DNA of 64,000 nucleotides, taken from contig NZ_JAHLYT010000048.1 of assembly GCF_025128095.1 (NCBI RefSeq), positions 124,001 to 188,000 of the forward strand. The letters are read 5' to 3'. The notes beneath the pieces are model-generated. The model did no database searches. It was not told the DNA's origin and saw only the letters and a program-made list of their open reading frames with translations. Each line of letters starts with the position of its first letter. The first letter of the stretch is position 1. The stretch is from Synechococcus sp. CS-1328 (lineage in GTDB: Bacteria > Cyanobacteriota > Cyanobacteriia > PCC-6307 > Cyanobiaceae). Position numbers and translations under genes: made by a program. Positions 44,897-55,052 of the stretch are shown here, piece by piece.

Positions 44897-45603
44897 CGCA
44901 CGATTCCGTGGATCGGGTCGATCAGGGTGATCCAGGCCGCCTCCAGGGCGATCACCATCAGAAAGCACTCCGGGATGGCATCGGCGATCAGGCGGGGCAA
45001 TTCCTCGAGAGACGACTGCAGCCGGCGGCCCTTGCGCAGGCACAGCGCTTCGGCCGCGACGGCAAACAGGGCCGTGCGCAGCAGGGTCTGCACCAGATCA
45101 GCCGGGCTGATCTGCCCCACCAGCTCGCTCAGCTGCCCCGCGGCATCGATCCGTGGAGTGGCCACCACACCGGCCAGCAGGACGGAGCCCACGAAGTAAG
45201 GCAGCAGCAGCATCGCCGTGATCGCCGCCGCGGCCAGTTCCCTCCAAAGGCGCGGACCGCCGGCATCGGGCGGTTCACCCCGCTGCATCTGGTGCCAGCG
45301 GTGCCGCGCCGCCAGACCCACCCGCAGCGGTGCCGAACGACTGATCCAGATCAGGTTCACCCCCACCGGCCCGAAGATCTGAAGCGTGCCGATCATCAGG
45401 GCCTGCAGGCTGAGGTTGCTGTTCTGGCCCAGGGCGCTCGAGACCATGGTGGTGAGGCCGTAGCCGAGGCTGGCGCCCACCAGCACCGCCAGCGGCGCCG
45501 CTTCGGCCAGCTCCTGGCGGATCCGCACCAGCATCCGATCGCCGATGGCTTGTGGGCGTACCAGGATGCCATGGCCGCCAAAGCAACTGCGCTGCCGCGG
45601 CAT
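44893..45603 (-). CDS. Probable MlaE-like ABC permease partner of MlaD (divergent)
   Basis: The 236-residue membrane protein has about five hydrophobic segments with QELAEAAPLAVLVGASLGYG at the start and LRTALFAVAAEALCLRKGRR near the end. The general layout and the 4-bp coupling to MlaD point to the permease of an MCE transporter. However, the usual central MlaE motif (a Glu-Leu-Gly-Pro type stretch) is not evident, so this is a divergent member or a different partner. ATG 45603 gives the most natural start, 22 bp after the sugar-kinase stop; ATG 45534 is an alternative. Confidence 0.55.
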   Translation of the reverse strand: MPRQRSCFGGHGILVRPQAIGDRMLVRIRQELAEAAPLAVLVGASLGYGLTTMVSSALGQNSNLSLQALMIGTLQIFGPVGVNLIWISRSAPLRVGLAARHRWHQMQRGEPPDAGGPRLWRELAAAAITAMLLLPYFVGSVLLAGVVATPRIDAAGQLSELVGQISPADLVQTLLRTALFAVAAEALCLRKGRRLQSSLEELPRLIADAIPECFLMVIALEAAWITLIDPIHGIVR

Positions 45604-45625
45604 GCACCGGGTCAGCCGAGACGTG

Positions 45626-46510
45626 TCAGCAGAGCCGCAGCTGGGTGGCATAGGGGCCCAGCCCGTCGAGGCAGGCCCGGCCGCAGTGGCAACCGAGGCT
45701 GAGCGCGGCGGCCAGGGACCAACCGGCGGCCAGGCCGGCACTAACACCGGCGGCGAAGCTGTCACCGGCTCCGTAGCTGTCGACCACGGGCTGCAGCTGG
45801 GGTAGGGCCTGGAAACGCCCGCCTGGTCTGCAGTGGCCACCGGCGGCGCCTTCGGTGCCGATCCAAAGGGCCGGGGCTGGATCGATCGAATTCGGCGGCA
45901 ACTGCTCGCCAGGGTCAAGGGCGCTGCCGATCAGGGCATCGAGAGGCACGCCCGCCTGCTGCAGCACCGGCAGCTGCAGCCGCGGCGTGGCCGCCAGCCA
46001 CGACGCCCGCCGAGCCAGGCGCAGGGCCTCCGGATCGGCCGCGGTGACGAACACCCCCCGCATCGCCGCCAGCCGAGCCCAGGGCAGGGGATCGCTGGCT
46101 CTGGGCGCGAGTCGCTCGCCGATCACGCAGATGCTGCGTTCACCGCTGGCATCGCTGAAGCTCATGCCCCGGCGGGTGGGGGCATCGCGCCAGGCCACGT
46201 GCAACTCCAGCCCCAGGGCTTCGAGCCGTTCGGCGGCCTGCAGCCCGACGCGATCGCGGCCGAGTGCGGTGAAGAAGGGCACACGGGCGCCGGTGAGCCG
46301 GGCCAGCTGCACCGCCAGCACGGCCCCTCCGCCAGCGGGTTCCTCCGCGAAGGCGCTGGCATGCTGAATCACTCCGGGGCGGGGCCATTGCGTCAGCCCC
46401 AGGAAGCTCACCACCTCCACATGGCCCACCACCGCCACGGGCAGGCACGGCAGGTCAGTGAGCGGCAGATCTGAGAGCGGCAGGGCAGCGAGCGGCAGCG
46501 GTTCGATCAC
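45626..46510 (-). CDS. PfkB-family carbohydrate kinase
   Basis: The 294-residue protein has the PfkB signatures: GGGAVLAVQLARLTGARVPF with FFTALGRDRVG near the N-terminus and the catalytic VVDSYGAGDSFAAGVSAGLA near the C-terminus (Asp is the base; GAGD forms the anion hole). Members phosphorylate sugars or nucleosides such as ribose, fructose or adenosine; the substrate is not fixed. The first about 25 residues are a Pro/Leu repeat (LPLSDLPLTDLP) outside the domain. It reads into the permease-like gene (22-bp gap). Confidence 0.85.
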   Translation of the reverse strand: MIEPLPLAALPLSDLPLTDLPCLPVAVVGHVEVVSFLGLTQWPRPGVIQHASAFAEEPAGGGAVLAVQLARLTGARVPFFTALGRDRVGLQAAERLEALGLELHVAWRDAPTRRGMSFSDASGERSICVIGERLAPRASDPLPWARLAAMRGVFVTAADPEALRLARRASWLAATPRLQLPVLQQAGVPLDALIGSALDPGEQLPPNSIDPAPALWIGTEGAAGGHCRPGGRFQALPQLQPVVDSYGAGDSFAAGVSAGLAAGWSLAAALSLGCHCGRACLDGLGPYATQLRLC

Positions 46511-46561
46511 GGAGCCGTGGTTTGCTGGTTAAGAACGACGCAGCACCGATTCAGGGCACCC

Positions 46562-46864
46562 ATGGCCTGTCCTACCTGCGGCAGCTGGGCGGTACGCGCC
46601 GATCGCAGTCTGGCGGGCCGCATGGTGTGTGGCCGCTGCGGTCGTCCCCTCACCGGCACGGTGGTGGAGCTGGCGCCGCATCGCCGCCGGCGTCGCGGCT
46701 GGCTGCGGTGGATGCCGCGCCTGCCGCGCATCACCCTGAGGCGGCGCTGGTGGGCTCTGATCGCCCTGCTGACGATCTCCGCCCTGCTGGCGGCGCTTCC
46801 TGAACAGCCTTCGCGCCCCCGTTCCCCCTCCCCGCGCAGCGCCCCCGATGCCCCCCTCTCCTGA
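46562..46864 (+). CDS. Small zinc-ribbon membrane protein
   Basis: The 100-residue protein has an N-terminal zinc ribbon CPTCGSWAVRADRSLAGRMV then CGRCGRP (four Cys as CX2C pairs). A basic stretch, one membrane helix (ALIALLTISALLAAL) and a Pro/Ser/Arg-rich tail follow. Such proteins often act as small membrane-bound regulators, but no partner is known here. ATG 46562 begins exactly at the ribbon. It overlaps the next small gene by 17 bp. Confidence 0.65.
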   Translation: MACPTCGSWAVRADRSLAGRMVCGRCGRPLTGTVVELAPHRRRRRGWLRWMPRLPRITLRRRWWALIALLTISALLAALPEQPSRPRSPSPRSAPDAPLS

Positions 46865-47063
46865 CCCCAGCTCCACCCGAGCTGTCACCCTGGCCAGGTT
46901 CGCGGTGCGCTGCCTGCGGATTGGCGCCAGCAGTGTGGCCTTGGTGGCGTTGGTACGGCAGCAGTGGATCGGGGCGGCCTGCTTCGCGGCGGCCTGGCTG
47001 CTGACGCTGCAGGCGCAGCGCTGGCTGCCCGAGCCGCTGGAGGCTCAGCCACCGAACGGCTGA
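46848..47063 (+). CDS. Small membrane protein, unknown function
   Basis: The 71-residue product has two hydrophobic stretches (GASSVALVALVRQ and GAACFAAAWLLTLQA) and basic residues before the first. It overlaps the end of the zinc-ribbon gene by 17 bp in another frame, and ends 14 bp before the convergent glcD gene. The clear hydrophobic pattern supports it, but no family is recognised. Confidence 0.5.
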   Translation: MPPSPDPSSTRAVTLARFAVRCLRIGASSVALVALVRQQWIGAACFAAAWLLTLQAQRWLPEPLEAQPPNG

Positions 47064-47077
47064 CTGTCACACCCTGA

Positions 47078-48544
<1,467 letters not shown>

Positions 48545-48719
48545 ACGCCCCTGTCAGCCACCAAGAACTTACCGAGGCTGCACGCGGGGGTTCCGTTCTG
48601 GGTCAGGATGGAGATCATTCCTGCGGTGTCGGGGAACACGACCCGTGGCAGCTTCCCCGCCGAAGCGCCACCTGATCGCTCCTGTCCGCCGGATTCTTCC
48701 ACCGTTTTCGGACTCCGCC

Positions 48720-50048
48720 TTGACCTCGGCCTCCACCACGGCTCCCGCATCGGCTCCGGCCCTGAACACCACCCGTTCGGAGGAGCTCTTCGCCGCCGCC
48801 CAGACGCTGATGCCCGGCGGGGTCAGCTCGCCGGTACGGGCCTTCCGCTCCGTCGGTGGCCAACCGATTTTCTTCGATCGGGTCAAGGGGGCCTATGCCT
48901 GGGATGTGGACGGCAACCGCTATGTCGATTACATCGGCAGCTGGGGTCCGGCGATCTGTGGCCACGCCCATCCCGAGGTGATCGCAGCCCTGCATGAGGC
49001 CCTCGACAAGGGCACCAGCTTCGGTGCCCCCTGCGCCCTGGAGAACACCCTGGCGGAGCTGGTGATCGAGGCCGTGCCGTCGGTCGAGATGGTGCGCTTC
49101 GTGAACAGCGGCACCGAGGCCTGCATGTCGGTGTTGCGCCTGATCCGGGCCTTCACGGGCCGCGAGAAGATCATTAAGTTCGAGGGCTGTTACCACGGCC
49201 ACGCGGACATGTTCCTGGTCAAGGCCGGCTCCGGTGTGGCCACCCTCGGCCTGCCCGATTCCCCCGGGGTGCCGCGCAGCACCACCGCCAACACCCTCAC
49301 CGCTCCCTACAACGACCTGGAGGCGGTGAAGGAGCTGTTCGCTGCCAATGCCGGCGAAATCGCCGGCGTGATCCTGGAGCCGGTGGTGGGCAACGCCGGC
49401 TTCATCACCCCCGAGCCGGGCTTCCTTGAGGGCCTGCGCGAACTCACCAAGGAGCACGGCGCCCTGCTGGTGTTCGACGAGGTGATGACCGGTTTCCGGA
49501 TCAGCTACGGCGGCGCCCAGGCCCGTTTCGGGGTCACCCCGGATCTCACCACGATGGGCAAGGTGATCGGCGGTGGCCTGCCGGTGGGTGCCTACGGCGG
49601 CCGCGCCGACATCATGGCGATGGTGGCTCCGGCTGGTCCGATGTATCAGGCGGGCACCCTGAGCGGCAACCCCCTGGCGATGACCGCCGGCATCAAGACC
49701 CTGGAGTTGCTCAAGCAACCCGGCACCTACGAGCGGCTCGAGACGATCACCAAGCGCCTCTCGGACGGCATTCAGCAGGGCGCCCGCGATGCCGGGCTGC
49801 CGATCACCGGTGGATCGATCAGCGCCATGTTTGGCTTCTTTCTCTGTGAGGGGCCGGTGCGCAATTTCGAAGACGCCAAGGCCGCCGACACGGTGCGCTT
49901 CGGCAGGCTGCACCGCGCCATGCTCGAGCGGGGCTTCTACCTGGCCCCCAGCGCCTTCGAGGCCGGCTTCACCTCCCTGGCCCACAGCGACGCCGACATC
50001 GACGCCACGATCGCCGCATTCCGCGAGAGCTTCGCGGCGATCGCCTGA
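48720..50048 (+). CDS. hemL: Glutamate-1-semialdehyde 2,1-aminomutase
   Basis: The 442-residue PLP enzyme makes 5-aminolevulinate, the first dedicated precursor of haem and chlorophyll. Motifs: [60 protein letters not shown] and the PLP lysine in [16 protein letters not shown]. The start is not certain. TTG 48720 lies nearest the conserved region; GTG 48645 would add 25 variable residues. No ATG fits. The 175-bp gap upstream to the divergent glcD gene must hold both promoters. Confidence 0.93.
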   Translation: MTSASTTAPASAPALNTTRSEELFAAAQTLMPGGVSSPVRAFRSVGGQPIFFDRVKGAYAWDVDGNRYVDYIGSWGPAICGHAHPEVIAALHEALDKGTSFGAPCALENTLAELVIEAVPSVEMVRFVNSGTEACMSVLRLIRAFTGREKIIKFEGCYHGHADMFLVKAGSGVATLGLPDSPGVPRSTTANTLTAPYNDLEAVKELFAANAGEIAGVILEPVVGNAGFITPEPGFLEGLRELTKEHGALLVFDEVMTGFRISYGGAQARFGVTPDLTTMGKVIGGGLPVGAYGGRADIMAMVAPAGPMYQAGTLSGNPLAMTAGIKTLELLKQPGTYERLETITKRLSDGIQQGARDAGLPITGGSISAMFGFFLCEGPVRNFEDAKAADTVRFGRLHRAMLERGFYLAPSAFEAGFTSLAHSDADIDATIAAFRESFAAIA

Positions 50049-50114
50049 GGCCTGTTGGGCTGCATGAATCGGCTGGATCCCTGGGGGCTCAGCCGGAGCT
50101 CAGGCAGCCTGAGC

Positions 50115-50369
50115 TCAGTCTTTGTCTGTGGCGCCGAAGCAGACCATCAGGGCATCGGCCCAGCTGTTGATGCCCTCGAGATGGTGATCGGGGGTCTCAG
50201 CGACTGCGCGAGCCTGCTCCCGCAGCAACGTGGTCTTGGAGATCGTGTCGCCCTGTTCTGCAGCGATCGCCACCACCTCGTCAAGACCGTTGGCGGCGTG
50301 CACCTTGTCCCGCAGGGCAGGGTCAGCGGCGAGACGGGCGGTGAAGGAGCGCAGGGCGGCCAGGGTCAT
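50115..50369 (-). CDS. Nif11-like leader-peptide family protein
   Basis: The 84-residue protein begins LAALRSFTARLAADPALRDK then DEVVAIAAEQGDTIS, which matches the Nif11 domain (helix, Asp-Pro, conserved AxxAxxxG stretch). Nif11 domains serve as leaders of ribosomally made modified peptides, such as prochlorosins in marine Synechococcus. Here the C-terminus lacks the double-Gly cleavage site; HLEGINSWADALMVCFGATD has one Cys. It may be a stand-alone Nif11 protein or a degenerate precursor. No lanthionine synthetase is in the window. It is divergent from the NADH dehydrogenase gene. Confidence 0.75.
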   Translation of the reverse strand: MTLAALRSFTARLAADPALRDKVHAANGLDEVVAIAAEQGDTISKTTLLREQARAVAETPDHHLEGINSWADALMVCFGATDKD

Positions 50370-50554
50370 GGCGGAACAGGAGAGGTCGGCCCCAGCATGG
50401 CCAAGGATTCGCGGCTCGACCGGCTACACCGCTCGACCGTTGCATCCGCTCCAACGCTGCGCCGCTTGTCACTGTGCCGCCTGACCGCAGCCGGTGACAT
50501 GGAACAGACCGATCCGGATGGCGTGAATAGGTTGCGCTCAGTGGCTGGACGCCG

Positions 50555-51961
50555 ATGGCGAAGGAACGCTTCTTCCTGGAACTCGAGCCCGCCGACGCCA
50601 GCCTCAAGGATTGCCCCCATGTGGTGATCGTGGGTGGAGGCTTCGCCGGTCTCAAGGCAGCCCACGTGCTGGCCCGCCAGCCGGTGCGGGTCACGCTGAT
50701 CGACAAGCGCAACTTCAACCTCTTCCAGCCGCTGCTCTACCAGGTGGCCACGGGCCTGGTGTCCGAGGCGGACGTGGCCTCACCGCTGCGGCAGATGGTG
50801 GGCCAGGCCCCCAACGTGCAGGTGCTGCTGGGGGAGGTGGTGGATCTTGATCCGGTGGCGCAGGAGGTGGTGTTCAACGACCGCCGCTACCGCTACGACC
50901 ACCTCATCCTGGCCGCCGGATCGGGCAGCACCTACTTCGGCCATGAGGAGTGGCGCCCACTGGCGCCGCCAATGAAGATCCTCGAGCACGCCGATGAGAT
51001 CCGCCGTCGCCTGCTTGAGGCCATGGAGGAGGCGGAGCAGACCCCCGATCCAGAGCGTCGCCGCCTGCTGCAGTCTGTGGTGGTGATCGGCGGCGGGCCC
51101 AGCGGCTGCGAACTGGCCGGCTCGGTGATCGCGCTGATGGGCCATGCGATCGCCCGGGATTTTCGCCAGCTCGATCCGGCCGACACCCGCGTCACCCTGG
51201 TGGACCCCGGCGATCGGCTGCTGCGGGCCATGCATCCGAGTCTGTCGCGCCAGGCGGGCGACTACCTGCGCGGGGTGGGGGTGGAGCTGCTGCTGGGCGG
51301 GCGGGTGCAAAGCATCGAGGCGGATCGGGTGGTGGTGGGCACGGCCGCGGGCGAGCAGACCATCGAGGCGGCCACGATCTGCTGGACCGCCGGTGTGCGC
51401 GCCTCCCACCTGGGCCGGCTGTTGGCGGAACGCTGCGGCTGCCCGGTGGATCGGGGCGGCCGGGTGGTGGTGGAGCCGGATTTCTCCGTGCCGGGGCACC
51501 CGGAGATCCGTGTGGTGGGTGACCTCTGCTCCTACAGCCACACCGCCGATGGCAAGCCGCTGCCGGGCATGGCCGGCCCGGCCGTTCAGATGGGCGGCTG
51601 GGTGGCCCGCGACCTGCTGGCGATCAGCCGCGGCAGCCGCCATGCTGCCCCATTCCAGTGGCTGGATCTGGGCAGCATGGCGGTGCTGGGCCCCCTCCAC
51701 GCCGTGGCCGACCTGCGCGGCCTGCGGGTGAGCGGCCCCCTGGGCTGGTTGCTGTGGGGGCTGGCCCACCTGGCCTTCATGCCCGACAGCGAAAACCGCC
51801 TGACCCTGCTCACCAAATGGCTCTGGCAGATCGCCACCCGCGAGCGCGCCGCCCTGCTGATCACCGGCCGCGCCAATCAGCACCTGCAGGTGGAGGTGGG
51901 TCTGGAGCGGCGGGAGGCGGAGGGGAAGCCGGAAAGTGCACCGGAAAGCAGCGCCGAATGA
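50555..51961 (+). CDS. ndh: Type II NADH dehydrogenase (FAD/NAD-dependent oxidoreductase)
   Basis: The 468-residue flavoprotein has the FAD motif HVVIVGGGFAGLKAAHVLAR, FNLFQPLLYQVATG, a second nucleotide motif VVVIGGGPSGCELAGSV and the late IRVVGDLCSYSHTADGKPLP with PAVQMGGWVARDLL. These define NDH-2, which passes electrons from NADH to quinone without pumping. The C-terminal about 90 residues hold amphipathic stretches for membrane attachment. The tail ends in a variable Glu/Ser-rich segment. Confidence 0.88.
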   Translation: MAKERFFLELEPADASLKDCPHVVIVGGGFAGLKAAHVLARQPVRVTLIDKRNFNLFQPLLYQVATGLVSEADVASPLRQMVGQAPNVQVLLGEVVDLDPVAQEVVFNDRRYRYDHLILAAGSGSTYFGHEEWRPLAPPMKILEHADEIRRRLLEAMEEAEQTPDPERRRLLQSVVVIGGGPSGCELAGSVIALMGHAIARDFRQLDPADTRVTLVDPGDRLLRAMHPSLSRQAGDYLRGVGVELLLGGRVQSIEADRVVVGTAAGEQTIEAATICWTAGVRASHLGRLLAERCGCPVDRGGRVVVEPDFSVPGHPEIRVVGDLCSYSHTADGKPLPGMAGPAVQMGGWVARDLLAISRGSRHAAPFQWLDLGSMAVLGPLHAVADLRGLRVSGPLGWLLWGLAHLAFMPDSENRLTLLTKWLWQIATRERAALLITGRANQHLQVEVGLERREAEGKPESAPESSAE

Positions 51962-52063
51962 GGACATGACGCCACAGCGTGATCGGCCGGAGGCCGCCTG
52001 TTCCTGCGGGGTGAGCGGGTTCTCCCTACGGTGGCTGCAAACCCGGCCCGCCCCCTGAGCGCC

Positions 52064-52600
52064 ATGGAGCTCACCATCCTCGAATGGCTGCCCGTGGCCC
52101 TGCCGGCCTGGCTCGCCACAGCTGCGGTGTGGCTGGCGGGGGATTCCGGCCTGTTGCCCTGGGCCCTGCTGCTGCTGCGTCTGTTCCTGGGGGTGGCCTT
52201 CATCCGCCACGGCTGGCCCAAGCTGCGCCATCTGGATACCTGGGCACGGGCGCTGAACACGCCGGTGTGGCTCTGCTTTCTCTCCGCCTTCTCGATGTGG
52301 GGCTCGGGCATCGCCCTGCTGCCGGGGCTGTTCACGCCCCTGGCGGCTCTGGCCATCCTGGTGTCGATGGCCTACGCGATGGTGCTGGAGATTGCCAAGG
52401 GCACGCCCTTCATCGCCCCGGATCCCTATCAGATCCCTGCCGGCGACTACGCCGGGCCCGGTGGGGTGGGGGAGCCGCCCAGCTGGGAGAAGGCCGCCGT
52501 CTATGTGGTGATGGGGTTGGTGCTGATCTGCGCTGGCGGCGGCGCCCTCTCGCTCGACAATCTGCTGATCGCCGACCTGATCGAGGCGGCCCTCGACTGA
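52064..52600 (+). CDS. DoxX family membrane protein
   Basis: The 178-residue protein has about four hydrophobic helices and DoxX features: LLLLRLFLGVAFIRHGWPKL and FSMWGSGIALLPGLFTPLAA. A middle loop (FIAPDPYQIPAGDYAGPGGV) separates the last two helices. DoxX proteins are small integral membrane proteins linked to quinone or thiol redox chemistry in some bacteria; function here is unknown. ATG 52064 is preferred over GTG 52031. It is followed 4 bp later by the first of two small related membrane genes, suggesting a transcription unit. Confidence 0.7.
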   Translation: MELTILEWLPVALPAWLATAAVWLAGDSGLLPWALLLLRLFLGVAFIRHGWPKLRHLDTWARALNTPVWLCFLSAFSMWGSGIALLPGLFTPLAALAILVSMAYAMVLEIAKGTPFIAPDPYQIPAGDYAGPGGVGEPPSWEKAAVYVVMGLVLICAGGGALSLDNLLIADLIEAALD

Positions 52601-52604
52601 GCCC

Positions 52605-52850
52605 ATGCCCGCGTCGCTCCGCTTCTGGGTGTATGGCCCCTGGGCCGCTGCCAGCTTTGTGGGGGTTGTGGCCGTGCGCCTGCTCCGCGCCGACGACGAA
52701 AGCCTCCACCCCCATGGCTGGGGCCTGGTGGGAAGCGCGATGATCTGCTTCTCGATCGGCTGCGTGGCCAAGCTCTCCTGGGAGCTGGCCCGGGCCAACC
52801 AGCGCCTGGCCGAGGAGCGCCGGATGCTCGAACGTCTCACCTCCCGCTGA
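52605..52850 (+). CDS. Small membrane protein A of a tandem pair
   Basis: The 81-residue protein has two hydrophobic stretches: FWVYGPWAAASFVGVVAVRL and LVGSAMICFSIGCVAKLSWE. The second is nearly the same as in the next gene (GSGAICFSIGCLAR), so the pair arose by duplication. A short charged helix (NQRLAEERRMLERL) follows. No family recognised. It starts 4 bp after the DoxX stop. Confidence 0.65.
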   Translation: MPASLRFWVYGPWAAASFVGVVAVRLLRADDESLHPHGWGLVGSAMICFSIGCVAKLSWELARANQRLAEERRMLERLTSR

Positions 52851-52861
52851 TCCCCTGCCCG

Positions 52862-53104
52862 ATGCTCCCGAACCGGTTGCTCCTGGTGGTCACCCTGCCC
52901 TGGCTGGCGGCGGCTCTGGTGGTGCTGCTGGCCTTGCGGCAACGGGACACCAGCCTCCGCTGGGACTGGGGGCTGTTCGGCAGTGGGGCCATCTGTTTCT
53001 CGATCGGCTGCCTGGCCCGCACCAGCGCGATGGTGGCCGGAGCTTCCCGCGATGGCTCCAGCGGCCCCGGCACGCCACCGTCACCGCCGCCGCCGTCGTC
53101 GTGA
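52862..53104 (+). CDS. Small membrane protein B of a tandem pair
   Basis: The 80-residue protein has two hydrophobic stretches (LLLVVTLPWLAAALVVLLAL and GSGAICFSIGCLARTSAMVA) and ends in Gly/Ser/Pro. It shares the GS-x-x-ICFSIGC-x-A segment and overall plan with the preceding gene. Its stop codon overlaps the GTG start of the TolC-like gene by 4 bp, which ties it to that gene in expression. Confidence 0.65.
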   Translation: MLPNRLLLVVTLPWLAAALVVLLALRQRDTSLRWDWGLFGSGAICFSIGCLARTSAMVAGASRDGSSGPGTPPSPPPPSS

Positions 53105-54858
53105 TCGACGCTGGTGGGAAGGAGTGCCGCCCTCGTCGTCGCCGCCGTGGCTGGTTGCTTTCTGGGCTGATCACACAGGTGCTGATCGCGCCAGTGCTGC
53201 TCGCCCCGGGTCTGGCGGCGGCGGCCGCGGGCCTGCCGCCCCCCTCGGAGCTGTTGCTGCGCAGCCTGGAGCGCTTCGAGCGGGATGCAGCCGCCCTGGA
53301 TCAGGTGGTTCCCGCCGGCGAGGTCGACCCCGCCGGTCTGCCTGGCTCGGCTGGTGGCGATGGCCTCAGCCCCGCCGAGCAGGGCCTGCTTGAGCAATTG
53401 GCCGCCCCTGCACCGGCAACGATTCCAGCCGCTGCCGTCGCCGTGACGATCGAGCAGGAGGTGCGCCTCAGCCTGCCCGTTGCTCTGGCGCTGGCCCTGC
53501 GCAACAGCCCGGCCCTGGCCCAGGAGGTTGCCAGCGTGCAGGAGCGCCGACAGTGGCTCCGCTCGGTGCGCGGCCGCTTCTGGCCGGAGCTGTGGCTGGA
53601 GCTCGGCGGCGGTGGCCGCCAGATGGCCAGCTACAACAAGGTGTGGCAAGACAACGCTGCTCTTTACCCAGCCGGATCGCCCTTTCTGGTGGATCCAAAC
53701 GGCTGGAACCGGATCCGGGAGAACCAGCTGCTGGGCACCGCTGCTCTGGCGCTGCGCTGGGACCTGGTGAACTTCGAGCGGGGCGCCGCCCTGTCGGAGA
53801 ATCGCCAGGAGCTTGAGGCGGCAGAACACCGCTACGCCAACCGCCTGCGCCAGCTGCAACTGGAGGTGAGCCTCAGCTTCTATTCCCTCCAGCTCGCCCA
53901 GCAGCTGCGGCGGATCCGCCAGGCCGTGGTCGACAACGATTCGGCCGTCTTGGCGGAGGTGATCGCCCTGGAGGGCAGTGGCCTGGTGCCCCGGCTCGAT
54001 CGGCTGCGGGCCGAGGCCGCCCTGCAGCAGAGCCGTTACCGGCTGGCCCAGACCGAAGCCCAGCGGCGCAGCCGCCAGCGGCAGCTCAGCAACCTGCTGA
54101 ACGTGCCCTTCACCGTGACCCTCACCACACCGGAGGCGGTGCGGCTGCAGCCCCCCTGGCCCCTGGATCTGGAGCGCACCGTGGTGGCGGGCTTCCGCGA
54201 TAACCCGGAACTGCTCGCCCTGCAGGCTGCCCGTCAGGCCCTGCTGCGCCAGGCCGACCGCCGTGCCGCCGAGCTGCTGCCGCAGTTGCGCCTCTACGCC
54301 CGGGCCGGCTACGGCGAGGGGATTGCGGACAAGCCCGAGATCGAGCTGCGCGGCTGCTGCGCGGCCACCAACATCCCGCAGCTCTATCAGCAGAACGGCG
54401 CCTGGGAGGCGGGGCTGGAGCTGCGCTGGCGCCTGTTCGACGCCGGGGTGAGCAGCGGCGCTGCCGGAGCCAGCCGAGCTGCCGCCGACCGCACCACCCA
54501 GGCCCTGGCCGAGGGGCGCAATGCCATCCGCCAGCGGTTGGAGGCCGCCTTCTTCGATCACCGGGCCGCCCTTGAGCAGATCCTGGCGGCGCGGGCTTCC
54601 TATGGCTCCGCCCGCGAGGCCTTCCGGGATGTGCGGGCCCGCTACCAGCTCGGGCTGGCCAACTACACCGATGTGAGCGACACGATCCGCCTGCTCACCC
54701 AGGCGATGGAGGGGGTGGCCGAATCGATCACCCTGGCCAACGGCAGTTACGCCCAGCTGCTGCGGGAGCTGCTGCCGGTGCCGGATCAGCCCGGAGCCCC
54801 GGTGTCGCTGCCGCTGGTGCTGCCGGCCGCTGCCGCAGGGGAGTCGACGGGCTCCTGA
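53101..54858 (+). CDS. TolC family outer-membrane channel protein
   Basis: The 585-residue protein has a basic start and hydrophobic signal (LLSGLITQVLIAPVLLAPGL, about residues 19-38). A variable Ala/Gly-rich region follows. The TolC repeat comes next with LSLPVALALALRNSPALAQE, then ALRWDLVNFERGAA and, in the second half, ELRWRLFDAGVSSGAAGASR. These two halves form the alpha-helical tunnel of outer-membrane exporters. The start is GTG 53101, overlapping the upstream gene. A secretion fusion protein is on the opposite strand beyond its 3' end. Confidence 0.8.
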   Translation: MIDAGGKECRPRRRRRGWLLSGLITQVLIAPVLLAPGLAAAAAGLPPPSELLLRSLERFERDAAALDQVVPAGEVDPAGLPGSAGGDGLSPAEQGLLEQLAAPAPATIPAAAVAVTIEQEVRLSLPVALALALRNSPALAQEVASVQERRQWLRSVRGRFWPELWLELGGGGRQMASYNKVWQDNAALYPAGSPFLVDPNGWNRIRENQLLGTAALALRWDLVNFERGAALSENRQELEAAEHRYANRLRQLQLEVSLSFYSLQLAQQLRRIRQAVVDNDSAVLAEVIALEGSGLVPRLDRLRAEAALQQSRYRLAQTEAQRRSRQRQLSNLLNVPFTVTLTTPEAVRLQPPWPLDLERTVVAGFRDNPELLALQAARQALLRQADRRAAELLPQLRLYARAGYGEGIADKPEIELRGCCAATNIPQLYQQNGAWEAGLELRWRLFDAGVSSGAAGASRAAADRTTQALAEGRNAIRQRLEAAFFDHRAALEQILAARASYGSAREAFRDVRARYQLGLANYTDVSDTIRLLTQAMEGVAESITLANGSYAQLLRELLPVPDQPGAPVSLPLVLPAAAAGESTGS

Positions 54859-55052
54859 GGTCCCTGCGGCGCCCTGGAACGCTCGCCGCGTCGTGCCTGC
54901 CAGGCCAGGAAGCGCCAGAGCAGCAGCAGCAGTAAGACCGCAAACCAGAACCACACCTCTGGAGCGTTGGCATGCAGCAGCACCACCAACAGGGCGATCT
55001 CCACGATCAGCAACGGCAGTTCCCGGCCCAGCGGCGAGCTGGACAGCTTCAT
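54786..55052 (-). CDS. Small membrane protein next to the secretion fusion protein
   Basis: The 88-residue protein starts MKLSSSPLGRELPLLIVEIA and has one or two hydrophobic segments (LLIVEIALLVVLLHANAPEV and FAVLLLLLLWRFLAW), then a Pro/Ala/Ser tail. Its start overlaps the stop of the fusion-protein gene by 4 bp. Its 3' end overlaps the TolC-like gene by 73 bp on the other strand, so part of the tail is doubly coding. Unknown family; association with the exporter is inferred. Confidence 0.55.
   Translation of the reverse strand: MKLSSSPLGRELPLLIVEIALLVVLLHANAPEVWFWFAVLLLLLLWRFLAWQARRGERSRAPQGPQEPVDSPAAAAGSTSGSDTGAPG

Noticed and set aside
50780-52942. 720-codon open frame opposite ndh and DoxX
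   Set aside because: It is antisense to clearly conserved genes, its product is Gln/Gly/His/Arg-rich low-complexity, and such long shadows are expected in high-GC DNA.
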